Source: Candidatus Hydrogenedentota bacterium (GTDB lineage Bacteria; Hydrogenedentota; Hydrogenedentia; Hydrogenedentales; JAEUWI01). Taken from it: a stretch of DNA of 64,000 nucleotides. The stretch spans positions 154,964-218,963 of the forward strand of contig JACPGE010000056.1 of assembly GCA_016182605.1 (NCBI GenBank), given 5' to 3'. The notes under the pieces were generated by a model that saw only the letters and a list, made by a program, of their open reading frames with translations, searched no databases and was not told the DNA's origin. The translations under genes and the position numbers were made by a program. Below are positions 24,951 through 34,411 of this stretch, one piece after another; position 1 is the stretch's first letter; the number at the start of each line of letters is the position of its first letter.

Positions 24951-27509
24951 TCAATCCCCAACCTGCTTGCGGTTGAGTTGATCGATCTTTTTGCGGATGC
25001 GGGAGACCTTGGGATGATTCTTGCCCAAGAGCCGTTCATAGGCATCCAGGGACTGCATCAGATTGGCAATGGCCTTCACCGAATCGCCCAGGTGGGCCTG
25101 GGCGGAACCGATATAGTAGATGTCGCGCGCCACGTTTCCGTGATACTCGCCATAGCGGTTGCGATCGATGATGAGGGCGCGCTGGTAGTAGACCAGGGCG
25201 TCTTCATGCCGGTCGAGCGCCTGCAGGCACCGTCCCAGCCGGTTGAGCACCGTGGCCAGAAGATCCTGGGTGAGGGCCTTGTACTTGGCGTCGAGATAGA
25301 GGGCCCGCTCGAAATTGTCGATCGCATCCGGGAAACGCGCCGTGTCGGCATGGAGCCGCCCCAGATTAATGTAGTCGGTCACCAGTTCATCGCAATCCGG
25401 CCCCTTCAACTCCATCGTGATATCGCGCGCCATTTCAAAATGGGTCAGGGCCTCGTCGAATTCCTCACACAATTGGCACGCGCGGCCCAGAAAGCTGCGC
25501 ACCCGCCCCGTTTGATACCCGCGCGGCCCCTCCAGGCCGATACTCAGTTGCAACGCCTCTTCAAAGGACTCCTTCGCCTCCATATTGCGTTCTTGCGCGC
25601 GGTAGACGCGGCCCAGCGTCATGAGTTCGCGCAGCAGGTCGCAGTGCGGCTCGTTATAGAGTTCCCGGGTGAGCCCCAGGGCGCGCTCCACCTGGGTCTG
25701 GGCTTCGAGGGGCTTCTCCATATCCATCAAGACCATGGCGGCGTTGTTCAGATAGTGGGTTATCCGTGCCGTGTTCGGGTGCTCGGTGTTTTCCTCGGAG
25801 AGGATCGCACTTTCAAAGCACTTGAGCGCCTTGGGGAGCCGGCCCTCCCTGTGCCAGATCTTGCCCACGCTGTTCAGGCTTTCCGCGACCAGCGGGTGAT
25901 TCCAGGAATAGACATTCTGAAAGATCGGTATGGCCCGCGAGTAGGCCGTGCGCGCCCCGGACAGGTCCTCCATCTCCATCAGCACATTGCACAGATTGTA
26001 GACCGGGAGGGTGAGCATTGACTCGTCGGAGGGGTTGTAGAAGTCCTCGCGGGTCTGGCCAAAGAGCGACTCTATGATGGAGAAGGCTTTTTCGTAGCAG
26101 CGCCGTGCTTCTTTCAGGCGCTTTTGCCCCTGATGGACCACGCCCAGGTTGTTGATGCGCGCGGCGACGACCGGATGCAGATCGCCATGAAGCCGGCGCG
26201 CCAGGGCAATCGAACGTTCATAACAGACCTGGGCCTCCACGGGCTCATTGCAGCCGTAGAGATACAGGCCCACCTGGTTGAGGAGGGCGCCGGTAAGTTC
26301 CGGTTCTATCTCATAAGAGCCGGCATGATAGGCCGCCGTGAGCGAATGCCCCAGGAGACGGGTGCACCCGGGTATGGCGTGGGTGTAGGCCTGCTCCACG
26401 GGAAAGGCGGACTCTGTGGCGCGCAGGGCCGCCGCCGCCCAGGTGTGGCGCTGCTCCTGGTTCATGAGTTCGCGCGTTATCACCTGGATCAGCGGATGGG
26501 TCTCCAGGGAATGCTCATGCAGAGAGACCAGCCCCAGGCTCTTCAGCGCGCCGATCAATTTGTTGGTGCTCTCCGGGTTGGAGAGGTGTTTGCCCAGCCG
26601 CGGCGGCAGGGACTCCGCAGCCCCCTTGAGAAAGGGCAGGGAAATGTCCTCCGGGGAGAGATAGGCGCAAAAGGCCGCAAGATCGAGGCAGGCCAGGTTC
26701 GTCTTGGCCAGGTGGTCGAAGTGGGTGAGGAGGATGGCCGCAAGCAGGGCGCGCGCGTCGCGCTGCCGGGGTTTGAGCTTTTCCAACTGGGCCTGCAATT
26801 GCCGCCCGTAGTCCAGAAAGGTCATGCCGGCGCCCCGGCAGTAGGCGCCCGCCAGCGAGAGCGCCAGCGGCATGCCGCCCATGCCCTTGGCCACGGCCTC
26901 CATGGCCGCGTCCGGCGGCCGCCCTGTCATGGTGTGGAGGTAGTGCAGGGCCTCCTGCGCGGTGAAGTAGGTCACCGGGATGACCGTAAACGGCAGGGAG
27001 GGCTGCTCGTGCCGGGAGGTGATCAGCAGTTTCCCCGTGTCACTGTCCGGGAGGAATCGCTTGAAGTCATAGGGCTGTTCCACCCCGTCCAGAACGATCA
27101 GCCAGTTCCCGTTTGCCGAGAGCCACTGGCGCACCGCCTCAATCTCTTCCGATTGTGTCGGGGTCTTTCCCGGCAGGAGGCGCAGCTTTTCGGAAATCTG
27201 GGCGAAGGCCGCGGCAATCTGGGAGACGCGCTCGCCGTAGATCCACCAAACGAGGCCGTAGTGCCCCCCGAAGCGGTAGCTGTATTCCAGGGCAAGCTGG
27301 GTTTTGCCCGCGCCGCCGATACCGCCGAAGGGTTCATTCAACTGCACCCAAGAGCTGATCCGGAGGGTGTTGTGGAGGGCGGAGAGCATGGCATCGCGCC
27401 CGGTGAAATGGGCATTCCGCATGAACGGAATGTTATGCACCGTATCCCGGGACAATGCCGCCCCGGTCGATCGTGACTGCTGCCCGGTCTGCACCGCAAT
27501 ACGTTCCAC
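24951..27509 (-). CDS. STAND-type NB-ARC ATPase with tetratricopeptide repeats
   Basis: 852 residues from GTG 27509 (AAAGG seven bases upstream). Residues 36-39 have the FTGRD-like lead-in, the P-loop is GGIGGAGKTQ (62-71), Walker B is WLIVLDGVE (136-144), and a sensor-like LLITSRH follows. After a winged-helix-like region, about 400-830 is a run of roughly ten TPRs. This is the layout of signal-transducing STAND ATPases, in which the repeats sense a ligand and ATP-driven oligomerisation activates an effector. No N-terminal effector domain is present, so the output may be a partner or the repeats themselves. It could be regulatory or defensive; neighbours do not decide. Confidence 0.88.
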   Translation of the reverse strand: MERIAVQTGQQSRSTGAALSRDTVHNIPFMRNAHFTGRDAMLSALHNTLRISSWVQLNEPFGGIGGAGKTQLALEYSYRFGGHYGLVWWIYGERVSQIAAAFAQISEKLRLLPGKTPTQSEEIEAVRQWLSANGNWLIVLDGVEQPYDFKRFLPDSDTGKLLITSRHEQPSLPFTVIPVTYFTAQEALHYLHTMTGRPPDAAMEAVAKGMGGMPLALSLAGAYCRGAGMTFLDYGRQLQAQLEKLKPRQRDARALLAAILLTHFDHLAKTNLACLDLAAFCAYLSPEDISLPFLKGAAESLPPRLGKHLSNPESTNKLIGALKSLGLVSLHEHSLETHPLIQVITRELMNQEQRHTWAAAALRATESAFPVEQAYTHAIPGCTRLLGHSLTAAYHAGSYEIEPELTGALLNQVGLYLYGCNEPVEAQVCYERSIALARRLHGDLHPVVAARINNLGVVHQGQKRLKEARRCYEKAFSIIESLFGQTREDFYNPSDESMLTLPVYNLCNVLMEMEDLSGARTAYSRAIPIFQNVYSWNHPLVAESLNSVGKIWHREGRLPKALKCFESAILSEENTEHPNTARITHYLNNAAMVLMDMEKPLEAQTQVERALGLTRELYNEPHCDLLRELMTLGRVYRAQERNMEAKESFEEALQLSIGLEGPRGYQTGRVRSFLGRACQLCEEFDEALTHFEMARDITMELKGPDCDELVTDYINLGRLHADTARFPDAIDNFERALYLDAKYKALTQDLLATVLNRLGRCLQALDRHEDALVYYQRALIIDRNRYGEYHGNVARDIYYIGSAQAHLGDSVKAIANLMQSLDAYERLLGKNHPKVSRIRKKIDQLNRKQVGD

Positions 27510-27600
27510 AGTAGCCTTTCATGGCCAGCCCCCGGCCTTGGAACTCATCTCCATCACGCCCCTGCGGGATGCGTGCGCTAGAACTCGCCAACGTGAAACC

Positions 27601-27629
27601 ATTATAGCTGGGAATAGGGCGTATGGCTA
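27601..27629 (-). promoter_or_regulatory. Promoter of the STAND gene
   Basis: On the minus strand: TAGCCA (27629-27624), a 17-bp spacer and a consensus TATAAT (27606-27601). It lies about 90 bp upstream of the start codon. Confidence 0.55.
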
Positions 27630-28330
27630 CCCTCCTCTTATTCCCGCGCCGTCTTCTTTTCATCGACTGTAACGCTTGGCGCAAACAGTGGTATAAATAA
27701 TGACTGCGGAAGAGGAAAGTGGCAGCCGCTCTGCATTGCGTGCCGTTGCCGGGAAACCGCTTCGCCGTTGTTGAGCGGCACTCCGCTTCCCACGCCACCA
27801 ATCGTTACGCGCAGTATTGAGGGGGGCGTTGTTCTGCCTTCGCTCCCGGTGCAAATAGCCCGTGAACTCCGTTGAATCGACGGTGGACAACGGGACGGAG
27901 AACAGGGTATGCTACGTGTTTTTTCTTGATCGGGCCCCGTGTTTTAGTGGCTTTTTCGAGGATTTCGGGAGGCAGGAGGAAAGATTTAGTTTTTATCGCG
28001 GTTTTGTGATACAATTCCGCCGGTTCATCCCCCGGTTGCGGAAGTGCCGGAACCTGTTTCTTTACATTCCCTTAGGCTCTCCAGCCCGACGTGTACTTTG
28101 CGGCTCATGGCGACCGGAGGGTGGGAACTTTAAGGCTATGAATGAGATCAAGGGGTAGTGAGCGTTATCCGCGCAAATCGTAAAATTTGCAGTATTGTCC
28201 GTCCACCACCTGTAGTGGCCAGGTTAAAAAACGCCACAGCGAAACCTGCCTGTCGCCCGGTTTCGGCTTGAAGCGTCTCGTGTTGTTTGGTACCATGAAA
28301 TTCCGCAAAGGGTGCGGTAAAACGAACCAG
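27630..28330. other. Long intergenic region without a convincing gene
   Basis: About 700 bp between the divergent STAND and pal promoters. Short frames on both strands show no family signature or ribosome site. Moderately AT-rich patches (for example around 27940-28020 with GATACAAT) may hold promoters for pal. I see no tRNA, CRISPR or clear repeat. Confidence 0.5.
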
Positions 28331-28345
28331 TAAAGGTTATGTCGT

Positions 28346-28873
28346 ATGCAGAAGGGAAATCTCCTTGTGGCTCTTCGGAGCTTGGCCGTTATTTGTATGT
28401 TGGCCCTCGTTCTTGCAGGTTGCAAGAGCAAGAAGCCAACCGATTTGGACACCGGCGCGGGTGACTCCACCGGCGCAGAACAGACCACCGGTACAGGTCA
28501 GCCTGAACTCGATCTGGATTCTCTGCTCTTCTCGAAGGACAGCGGTCTTCAGGTTGTCTACTTTGATTTTGACAGCTTCACGTTGCGCCCGGATGCCCTG
28601 AGCACCCTGAGCGCCAACGCGGAACTGATCAAGAAGTATCCCGGCGCCATTATCCAGGTGGCGGGGCACTGCGACGAGCGCGGCACCCAGGAATACAACC
28701 TGGCGCTGGGCGAAAAGCGTGCCTTGGCCGTTCGCGAACACCTGATCCAATTGGGCGTTTCGGGCGACCGTCTGATCACGCTGAGCTTCGGTGAAGAAGC
28801 ACCGGCAGTTCCTGGCTCGAGCGAATCCGCTTGGGCGAAGAACCGCCGCTGCGAATTCAACCGCGCCCAGTAA
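28346..28873 (+). CDS. pal: Peptidoglycan-associated outer-membrane lipoprotein
   Basis: 175 residues. The lipobox LAGC puts the lipidated Cys at residue 26. After a low-complexity linker, residues about 65-175 form an OmpA-like domain: VVYFDFDSFTLRPDA, then the peptidoglycan-binding GHCDERGTQEYNLALGEKRA, then a C-terminal NRRCEF. It ties the outer membrane to peptidoglycan as part of Tol-Pal. A cpoB/ybgF-like gene follows 27 bp downstream, as in many Tol-Pal operons, but tolQ, tolR, tolA and tolB are not in the window. AAAGG nine bases upstream supports the start. Confidence 0.94.
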   Translation: MQKGNLLVALRSLAVICMLALVLAGCKSKKPTDLDTGAGDSTGAEQTTGTGQPELDLDSLLFSKDSGLQVVYFDFDSFTLRPDALSTLSANAELIKKYPGAIIQVAGHCDERGTQEYNLALGEKRALAVREHLIQLGVSGDRLITLSFGEEAPAVPGSSESAWAKNRRCEFNRAQ

Positions 28874-28900
28874 GGGGCTCACGTGAAGGAACTGTACCGC

Positions 28901-29800
28901 ATGATGATTCGAATCAGCCGTCCGGTTGTCTTGTCTGTTGTGATGCTGTCTGTCGTGGGGTGCACCACCTTGGGCAGTGCCGGTCAAATGGAACAGACGG
29001 TCTATGATATTCACCGCCGTGTCACCCGCCTGGATGAGAATCTTGGCGCGTCCATTACGAAGTTGAGCGAAACCACTGCGGAGCTGGTCAATCGCGTCAA
29101 TGAAAGCGATGAGCAGACGCGCCGGTTGAAGTCCCTGGTGGAAGAAAACCAGGTGAAGATCGACAATCTGGATCGGTCGATGAACGAATTGAAAGCGGTG
29201 CTCTATCAGCACTTCAATCTCACCCCCCCGAGCGCCGGGGGGGTGATTGCTCCGCTTTCCGGCGTGGAGACGGACGTAAACACGGTCATTGAACCTCCCC
29301 AGCCCGTGACCGTGCCGCAAAGTACATTGCCATTGGAAACGGAAACCCTCACGCCCGCCCCGGATCCGGAAGCGATGGAGCCGGTGGCTCCTGTCGCCCA
29401 GCAGACCCCGGCAGGCGGAGGCAGTCCGAAGGTGGCGTATGAGAGTGCGCAGCGCGCTTTCGGGGAAAACAAATTTGAGCAGGCGTTGACGGACTTCGAT
29501 CGGTTCCTGGCGACCTATCCGGCGGCGGAAGACGCGCATAACGCGCAGTTCTGGAAGGCCAAATGCCATTTCAAACTGGGCCAGTTCCAGGAGAGCGCGT
29601 CCGAGTTTCAAAAACTCCGGAACAGTTATCCCAACAGCACCAAAGTGCCTTTTGCCATGCATAATCAGGCCATGGCCTACTCCAGGCTCAACCAGAAGGC
29701 GGAAGCAGAGGCATTGCTCAATGAATTGATCAAGAACTATCCGCTCACACCGGCCGCGGAGCAGGCGAAGGTGGATTTGCAGACGCTTCAAGGACGGTAG
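28901..29800 (+). CDS. cpoB: Tol-Pal coordinator-like protein (YbgF/CpoB)
   Basis: 299 residues. An N-terminal hydrophobic segment ends in SVVGC, a lipobox-like Cys, whereas classical CpoB has a cleavable signal. Residues about 25-110 are predicted coiled coil with heptads, followed by a Pro-rich linker and C-terminal TPRs (AYESAQRAFGENKFEQALTD; AEALLNELIKNYPLTPAAEQ). The protein links cell-wall synthesis and outer-membrane constriction in enterobacteria. Start ATG 28901 gives a short signal. GTG 28883 with AAGGGG upstream would add six residues and is nearly as plausible. A strong terminator follows. Confidence 0.88.
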   Translation: MMIRISRPVVLSVVMLSVVGCTTLGSAGQMEQTVYDIHRRVTRLDENLGASITKLSETTAELVNRVNESDEQTRRLKSLVEENQVKIDNLDRSMNELKAVLYQHFNLTPPSAGGVIAPLSGVETDVNTVIEPPQPVTVPQSTLPLETETLTPAPDPEAMEPVAPVAQQTPAGGGSPKVAYESAQRAFGENKFEQALTDFDRFLATYPAAEDAHNAQFWKAKCHFKLGQFQESASEFQKLRNSYPNSTKVPFAMHNQAMAYSRLNQKAEAEALLNELIKNYPLTPAAEQAKVDLQTLQGR

Positions 29801-29826
29801 ATTTCAGACCATGTTTCAATGAACGA

Positions 29827-29857
29827 GGCGCGGGCGCACAGTCCCGCGCCTTTTCTT
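29827..29857 (+). terminator. Rho-independent terminator after pal-cpoB
   Basis: GGCGCGGG (29827-29834), an 8-nt loop and CCCGCGCC (29843-29850), followed by TTTTCTTT. Confidence 0.85.
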
Positions 29858-29890
29858 TCAGGGGCGCCCACAAGCACGAAGAGGGAAGCG

Positions 29891-30904
29891 ATGAGTTACT
29901 ATCTGGGACTGGATGCGGGTGGCACGAAGACCTACTGCCTCGTGGGCAACGAGCGCGGGGAGATTCTCGGCTTCGGGCAGGGGGGCACCGGCAACTACGA
30001 AGATCGCGGCGCCGAAGCGGCTGCCGCGGAGATCGGAAAGGCCGTTCACGGAGCGCTCTCCGAGGCGAAAATTTCCCTCTCCGATCTCGGCGGTATCGGC
30101 ATGGGCATTGCCGGGGCGGATATTCCGGAGGACTACGTCATGCTGGAGCGGGAGCTATTCACCCCGCTCTTTGGCACGACCCCGCGCGTCTTCCGCAATG
30201 ACTCCATGGGAGGCCTGCGGGGCGGCACCAAGGCGCCCTACGGCATCGTGATTGCCTGCGGCACCGGCTGCGTCTGCGCGGGCGTGAATCCCGAGGGAGA
30301 AGAAACCAGGGTGGGGGGGATCAACCATCACTTCGGGGATCGGGTGAGCGGCTCCTCTATCGGCGAAGAAGGGCTTCAGGCCGTCTGGCGCTACCGAGAC
30401 GGCATCACGGCACACACCATGCTGGCCGATCTTTTTCTGGAGAAGAGCGGCTGCAAGGATCTGGACGAATTTTTCTACGAGATGTATTGCCAGCGTATTG
30501 GCTTTGGGGATCTCCAGCCCATGGCCAAGATCGTCTTTCAGGCCGCCCTGCACGGGGACACCATCGCTTGCGATATTCTGGAGGCCAGTGGCCGCTATCT
30601 CGGGCAGATGGTGATCGCGGCGGCACGGAAACTCGCCATGTGTCGGATGCCCTTTGAGGTGGTGATGGCCGGCAGCGTTTTCAAAGGGGTGAGCCCTGTA
30701 TTGAAAGACGCGATGACCACGATGATTCACAGGGAATGTCCTTATGCCACCCCTGTGATGCCCATCTTCGAACCCGTGGTGGGCTGTCTCTTGCTCGGCA
30801 TGGAACTGGACGTTACAATGACGGACGATGCCTACAAAACCCTGACGCACTCCTTGGATGCGGCAGAATCCAGGTATGGGGTTTCCTTCAAGACGGAGCT
30901 GTGA
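29891..30904 (+). CDS. BadF/BadG/BcrA/BcrD-type ATPase, probable N-acetylglucosamine kinase
   Basis: 337 residues from ATG 29891 behind GAGGGAAG. The actin-like ATPase fold shows the phosphate-1 loop GLDAGGTKTYCLVGN, FRNDSMGGLRGG (catalytic Asp region), phosphate-2 ACGTGCVCAG and a late adenosine motif VVMAGSVFKG. The length and motifs fit the sugar-kinase branch (GlcNAc/glucosamine kinase) better than the benzoyl-CoA reductase activators, which carry Cys ligands for an iron-sulfur cluster. It may recycle cell-wall amino sugars, in line with the UDP-sugar pyrophosphorylase three genes on. The substrate is inferred. Confidence 0.82.
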   Translation: MSYYLGLDAGGTKTYCLVGNERGEILGFGQGGTGNYEDRGAEAAAAEIGKAVHGALSEAKISLSDLGGIGMGIAGADIPEDYVMLERELFTPLFGTTPRVFRNDSMGGLRGGTKAPYGIVIACGTGCVCAGVNPEGEETRVGGINHHFGDRVSGSSIGEEGLQAVWRYRDGITAHTMLADLFLEKSGCKDLDEFFYEMYCQRIGFGDLQPMAKIVFQAALHGDTIACDILEASGRYLGQMVIAAARKLAMCRMPFEVVMAGSVFKGVSPVLKDAMTTMIHRECPYATPVMPIFEPVVGCLLLGMELDVTMTDDAYKTLTHSLDAAESRYGVSFKTEL

Positions 30905-30910
30905 CTTTCC

Positions 30911-32098
30911 ATGAATCTCTCCATTTCCCGGGCCCGTTCGTGTGGACTGCTCTTGCTTGCGGTGGCGTGCTTCCTCGCCGGGTGCTCGGGTACCCCGGTT
31001 TCCGACGAGGAATTCCTGAAGAAGGTCCACGAACGCCAACAGACGGCCCCCAGCGATTCCTCCGCGGCGCTGGCGCCCCCAATCACGGAAGGCAACGCCG
31101 CCCTGCCCAAAATTGAGGTCGGCGCCGATTCCCTGGACCTGGGCATCATACCCAACAATGACTTCGGCCGCGGTGAATTGCGCATCGCAAACGTGGGCAA
31201 AGGCCCCCTGGTGGTGCGCGATATTCAGACCAGTTGCGCCTGCACCCAGGGGCACCTGGACGAGGCCCAGAAGACCATCGCCCCGGGCGCGGAAGTGATG
31301 ATGAAAGTCACCGTGGATCCGAACCGGGTCCATGGCTTTCATTCCAGGAAGACCTTGTCCATCATTTCCAACGACCCCAACCGCGGCGCGGTTGAGGTGA
31401 AGGTGCTCGCCTCGGTCGATCCGGAATTCGCCGTCATACCGGACACCTACGACTTCGGCGCCATCAACCGCGAGAACGTCAACGAATTCAAGGTGATCGT
31501 GCGCCAAATTATCGACACCCCGCTGGTTATAGAGAAAGTATTGCCCTTCGATCCCGCGAATCCCGAGATTCCGCCCGGCGACTTGATCGTCACGCACACG
31601 CGCCTCCCCGAAGATCAATGGACCACGCCCGGCAAGGCCGAGTATGAGGTGCACGTGAAACTCGCGCCGGACGCGCCCATCGGAAAGTTCGTGCACCAGT
31701 TCAACATTTTCACCAATGTGCCGCGCGTGCGCGTTTTGCGCTTTACCACCGAGGGCACCCTCAGCACGTTCTACGCCATCGATCCCGACCCCGCGAAGCC
31801 CCTCTTGGTACGCGATATGGGCGGCGCACCCAACCAGCCTCCATCGGTCTTGAAGATTAGATCCGATCGGGCTTTCACCCTGGAAAACATGAACTTCGAT
31901 GCCGCGTTGCTGCAAGTTGCGCCTCAATTCAACCCAGAGAACACCGTTGCGGAATTGACCGTGTCCCTTCTGCCCGAAGCGCCCCCGGGACGTTCCACAG
32001 CCACGCTGGATTTCGATATCGTTGCGGGCGATCTGCGCCAAACCCAGCATATTTCCATTACGACATTGAAGGTGGAGCCGAAGCCGGCCGCGAATTAA
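30911..32098 (+). CDS. DUF1573-family lipoprotein
   Basis: 395 residues with a lipobox FLAGC (Cys at 25). The repeated Ig-like DUF1573 unit is visible: DLGIIPNNDFGRGELRIANV, then the conserved TSCACTQG Cys pair, then PGAEVMMKVTVDP. Later modules start near FGAINRENVNEFKV. The molecular role of this family is not established; it is frequent in Bacteroidetes and PVC bacteria as an envelope protein. The gene begins six bases after the sugar kinase gene, so the two are probably co-transcribed. Confidence 0.85.
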   Translation: MNLSISRARSCGLLLLAVACFLAGCSGTPVSDEEFLKKVHERQQTAPSDSSAALAPPITEGNAALPKIEVGADSLDLGIIPNNDFGRGELRIANVGKGPLVVRDIQTSCACTQGHLDEAQKTIAPGAEVMMKVTVDPNRVHGFHSRKTLSIISNDPNRGAVEVKVLASVDPEFAVIPDTYDFGAINRENVNEFKVIVRQIIDTPLVIEKVLPFDPANPEIPPGDLIVTHTRLPEDQWTTPGKAEYEVHVKLAPDAPIGKFVHQFNIFTNVPRVRVLRFTTEGTLSTFYAIDPDPAKPLLVRDMGGAPNQPPSVLKIRSDRAFTLENMNFDAALLQVAPQFNPENTVAELTVSLLPEAPPGRSTATLDFDIVAGDLRQTQHISITTLKVEPKPAAN

Positions 32099-32161
32099 CC
32101 TGCGTTTGCGCACATCAGGTTTTCAGCGTGGCGGCCCCGGAAAGCACCTTGGGAGTACACC

Positions 32162-32542
32162 ATGGCCCTGTTCAGTCGCGGGGGTAACAAAGAAGAGAAG
32201 CAACCCAAGGGGGAGAGCATTCACCCCCTGGTCGGCAAAGAGCATCTTTGCCAGGTCTGCGGGGGCCGGCGCATGTTTACGCGTTCCTGGAGGCGCGTCC
32301 ACCCCTTGGCGCAATGCCCCTTGTGCGGCGTGCCGTTCGAATCCGTCCAGAAGGTCTACAGCCAGTTTCAGCCGCAGTGCCCGCGCTGCGAAGAGCCTCT
32401 CGAACAGCCGGGTTTTGATTACGGTTTTTGCGACGGATGCGGATCGAAATTTGAAATCGTTGCGGGGACCAAACCGGGATTGCTTCCCAACCGGCAGCAA
32501 CGTGAAGCGATGAAGAAGTTCGGAACCACTCGGAGATCTTGA
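32162..32542 (+). CDS. Small protein with two zinc-ribbon-like CxxC pairs
   Basis: 126 residues with four CxxC motifs: C30/C33, C52/C55, C73/C76 and C90/C93, enough for two zinc sites. The ends are Lys/Arg-rich. No enzyme motif is seen. The pyrophosphorylase gene begins three bases after the stop, so it is likely co-translated with it. It may bind nucleic acid or a protein partner. The family is not recognised. Confidence 0.8.
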   Translation: MALFSRGGNKEEKQPKGESIHPLVGKEHLCQVCGGRRMFTRSWRRVHPLAQCPLCGVPFESVQKVYSQFQPQCPRCEEPLEQPGFDYGFCDGCGSKFEIVAGTKPGLLPNRQQREAMKKFGTTRRS

Positions 32543-32544
32543 GC

Positions 32545-33996
32545 ATGGCGGAAAACGAGCAGGAGTTGCGCGCGGCAGCGCGGGAATTTGGCCAGGAACA
32601 CGTGTTCCACTTCTGGGACTCCCTGGATGAGGCGGGGCGGGCATCGCTTCTGCACGATCTGGGCCAGGTCGATTTCAAACTCATGGCCCGGCTCGCGAAG
32701 GAATGGATCCTCAACAAGCCGGAACCCGAACACTTCAAGGAAATCAGCCCGGTACCCGTGATACCGAAGACGGATCCGTCCCGGCCCGATGCACAAGAAG
32801 CCTGGGAGGCGGGAGAAGCCGCATTGCGCGCCGGGCGCGTGGGCCTCTTTCTCGTCGCCGGGGGCCAGGGCACGCGTCTCGGCTTCGACGGTCCGAAAGG
32901 CTCTTATCCCATCGGTGGCATTACAGGCAAGACCCTCTTTGAATACCACGCGGACAAAGTCGTCGCCCTGCAGCGCACCTACGGCTGCGTGCTGCCCTGG
33001 TACATCATGGTCAGCGAGGCAAACGGGCCCGCGACCGAGGCCTTCTTCAGAGACAACGACTGTTTCGGATTGAATGCCAAAGACATTGCCTTCCTCACGC
33101 AACGCATGGTGCCCTGCATGGATGAGAACGGCAAGTTCCTCCTGGAGCGTTCCGATCATCTGGCCATGAACCCGAATGGCCATGGGGGCTGCCTCACCGC
33201 CATGGTGGAATGCGGTGTCCTCGACGATGCGCGGAGCCGCGGCGTGGATTTTCTCAGCTATTTCCAGGTGGACAATTGGGCCGTGAAAGTTGCCGATCCC
33301 TACTTCATCGGCTACCACGTGCTGCGCGGCAGTTCCATGTCCTCGAAGAATCACCGCAAGCATTTCCCGCGCGAAGCCGTGGGGGTGCACTGTCTCTGCG
33401 ACGGCGAGTACCGCGTCATCGAATACAGCGAGCTGGACATCTATCCCCAACTGCTGGAAACCGATTCCGAAGGCAAAGTCGTGTACTACGCCGGCAATCC
33501 CGCCATCCATATCCTCAGCGTGGATTTCGTGCAGCAAGTCTACGAGAAGTTCGACGAATTCCCCTGGCATCTCGCCCACAAGAAGATCGCCTATATTGAC
33601 GACAGCGGCGCGCTGGTGCTGCCCGAAAAGCCGAATGGCTACAAGTTCGAAACCTTCGTGTTTGACGCCTTGCGCTTTGCCACCCATCCGCCCGTCGCCC
33701 TGGAGATCGATCCTCCCGGAGAGTACACCCCCACCAAGCAATTCGACGGGGAAAACAGCGTGGTCGAGGCGCGCGCAAGCATGAGCCGCTACTGGTCCCA
33801 CTGGCTGGACGCCGCAGGCACCACCGTGCCGCGCGATTCCGCGGGCAATCCCACGATCGCCATCGAGATCAGCCCGCGCTTCGCCCTGACCCAGGAGCAA
33901 TTTGTAACCAAGAGCAAGGCAAAACCCTGGCCAGTAACCCAGGACCTCTATATCGACGGATCGGGCGTGGTGCGCGCGTCGATCAACCGGAATTAA
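32545..33996 (+). CDS. UDP-N-acetylglucosamine / UDP-sugar pyrophosphorylase (UDPGP family)
   Basis: 483 residues from ATG 32545 (GGAG nine bases upstream; a TTG at 32539 is an alternative). The nucleotide-binding signature LVAGGQGTRLGFDGPKGSYP is that of the eukaryotic-type UAP/UDPGP family, unlike bacterial GlmU. LAMNPNGHGG and FSYFQVDNW-like elements and a late NGYKFETFVFDAL follow. It should make UDP-GlcNAc or another UDP-sugar from sugar-1-phosphate and UTP. With the BadF-type sugar kinase upstream it suggests amino-sugar salvage. The exact sugar is uncertain. Confidence 0.9.
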   Translation: MAENEQELRAAAREFGQEHVFHFWDSLDEAGRASLLHDLGQVDFKLMARLAKEWILNKPEPEHFKEISPVPVIPKTDPSRPDAQEAWEAGEAALRAGRVGLFLVAGGQGTRLGFDGPKGSYPIGGITGKTLFEYHADKVVALQRTYGCVLPWYIMVSEANGPATEAFFRDNDCFGLNAKDIAFLTQRMVPCMDENGKFLLERSDHLAMNPNGHGGCLTAMVECGVLDDARSRGVDFLSYFQVDNWAVKVADPYFIGYHVLRGSSMSSKNHRKHFPREAVGVHCLCDGEYRVIEYSELDIYPQLLETDSEGKVVYYAGNPAIHILSVDFVQQVYEKFDEFPWHLAHKKIAYIDDSGALVLPEKPNGYKFETFVFDALRFATHPPVALEIDPPGEYTPTKQFDGENSVVEARASMSRYWSHWLDAAGTTVPRDSAGNPTIAIEISPRFALTQEQFVTKSKAKPWPVTQDLYIDGSGVVRASINRN

Positions 33997-34032
33997 GGCC
34001 CTGCCGCACCGGAAAAAAAGTTGACGCCGCAC

Positions 34033-34062
34033 TTGAATTGCCCCGCAAACGGGTGCTACCAT
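34033..34062 (+). promoter_or_regulatory. Promoter of tRNA-Asp (extended -10)
   Basis: TTGAAT (34033-34038), an 18-bp spacer and TACCAT (34057-34062) preceded by TGC, an extended -10. Confidence 0.55.
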
Positions 34063-34098
34063 ATGCATCCCTTACGGGGAAGCGGAAACGCTTCATGC

Positions 34099-34175
<77 letters not shown>

Positions 34176-34190
34176 TTAAGAAGAAAAAGT

Positions 34191-34224
34191 GCCCCAAGGC
34201 AACCCGCCTTGGGGCTTTTTCTTT
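34191..34224 (+). terminator. Rho-independent terminator after tRNA-Asp
   Basis: GCCCCAAGGC (34191-34200), loop AACCC, GCCTTGGGGC (34206-34215), then TTTTTCTTT. This is a textbook terminator. Confidence 0.93.
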
Positions 34225-34411
34225 AGCTTGCCGCCAAGTTTGCCGCGCGGATAGCCCGGCCCCAAACCCACCCGCAATAAGTGTGATCCTGACAATGCTT
34301 TTTGACCTCGTTTAGTGAGTTGCATGCCGGGGCGGGCCGTGGCAAACTGAGTTGCTCAATGAAATGATATCTTGCGGGACGCTTGACGCGTGATGTGTGG
34401 GTGGAAGCGCT

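Noticed and set aside
26124-27476. Long antisense frame opposite the STAND gene
   Set aside because: It mirrors the real gene's codons in a GC-rich sequence, with no family and no ribosome site.
27862-28158. 98-residue frame between the STAND and pal genes
   Set aside because: No ribosome site, family or conserved composition; kept as intergenic.
30155-32113. Long antisense frame opposite the sugar kinase and DUF1573 genes
   Set aside because: It is a GC-skew artefact over two well-supported genes.
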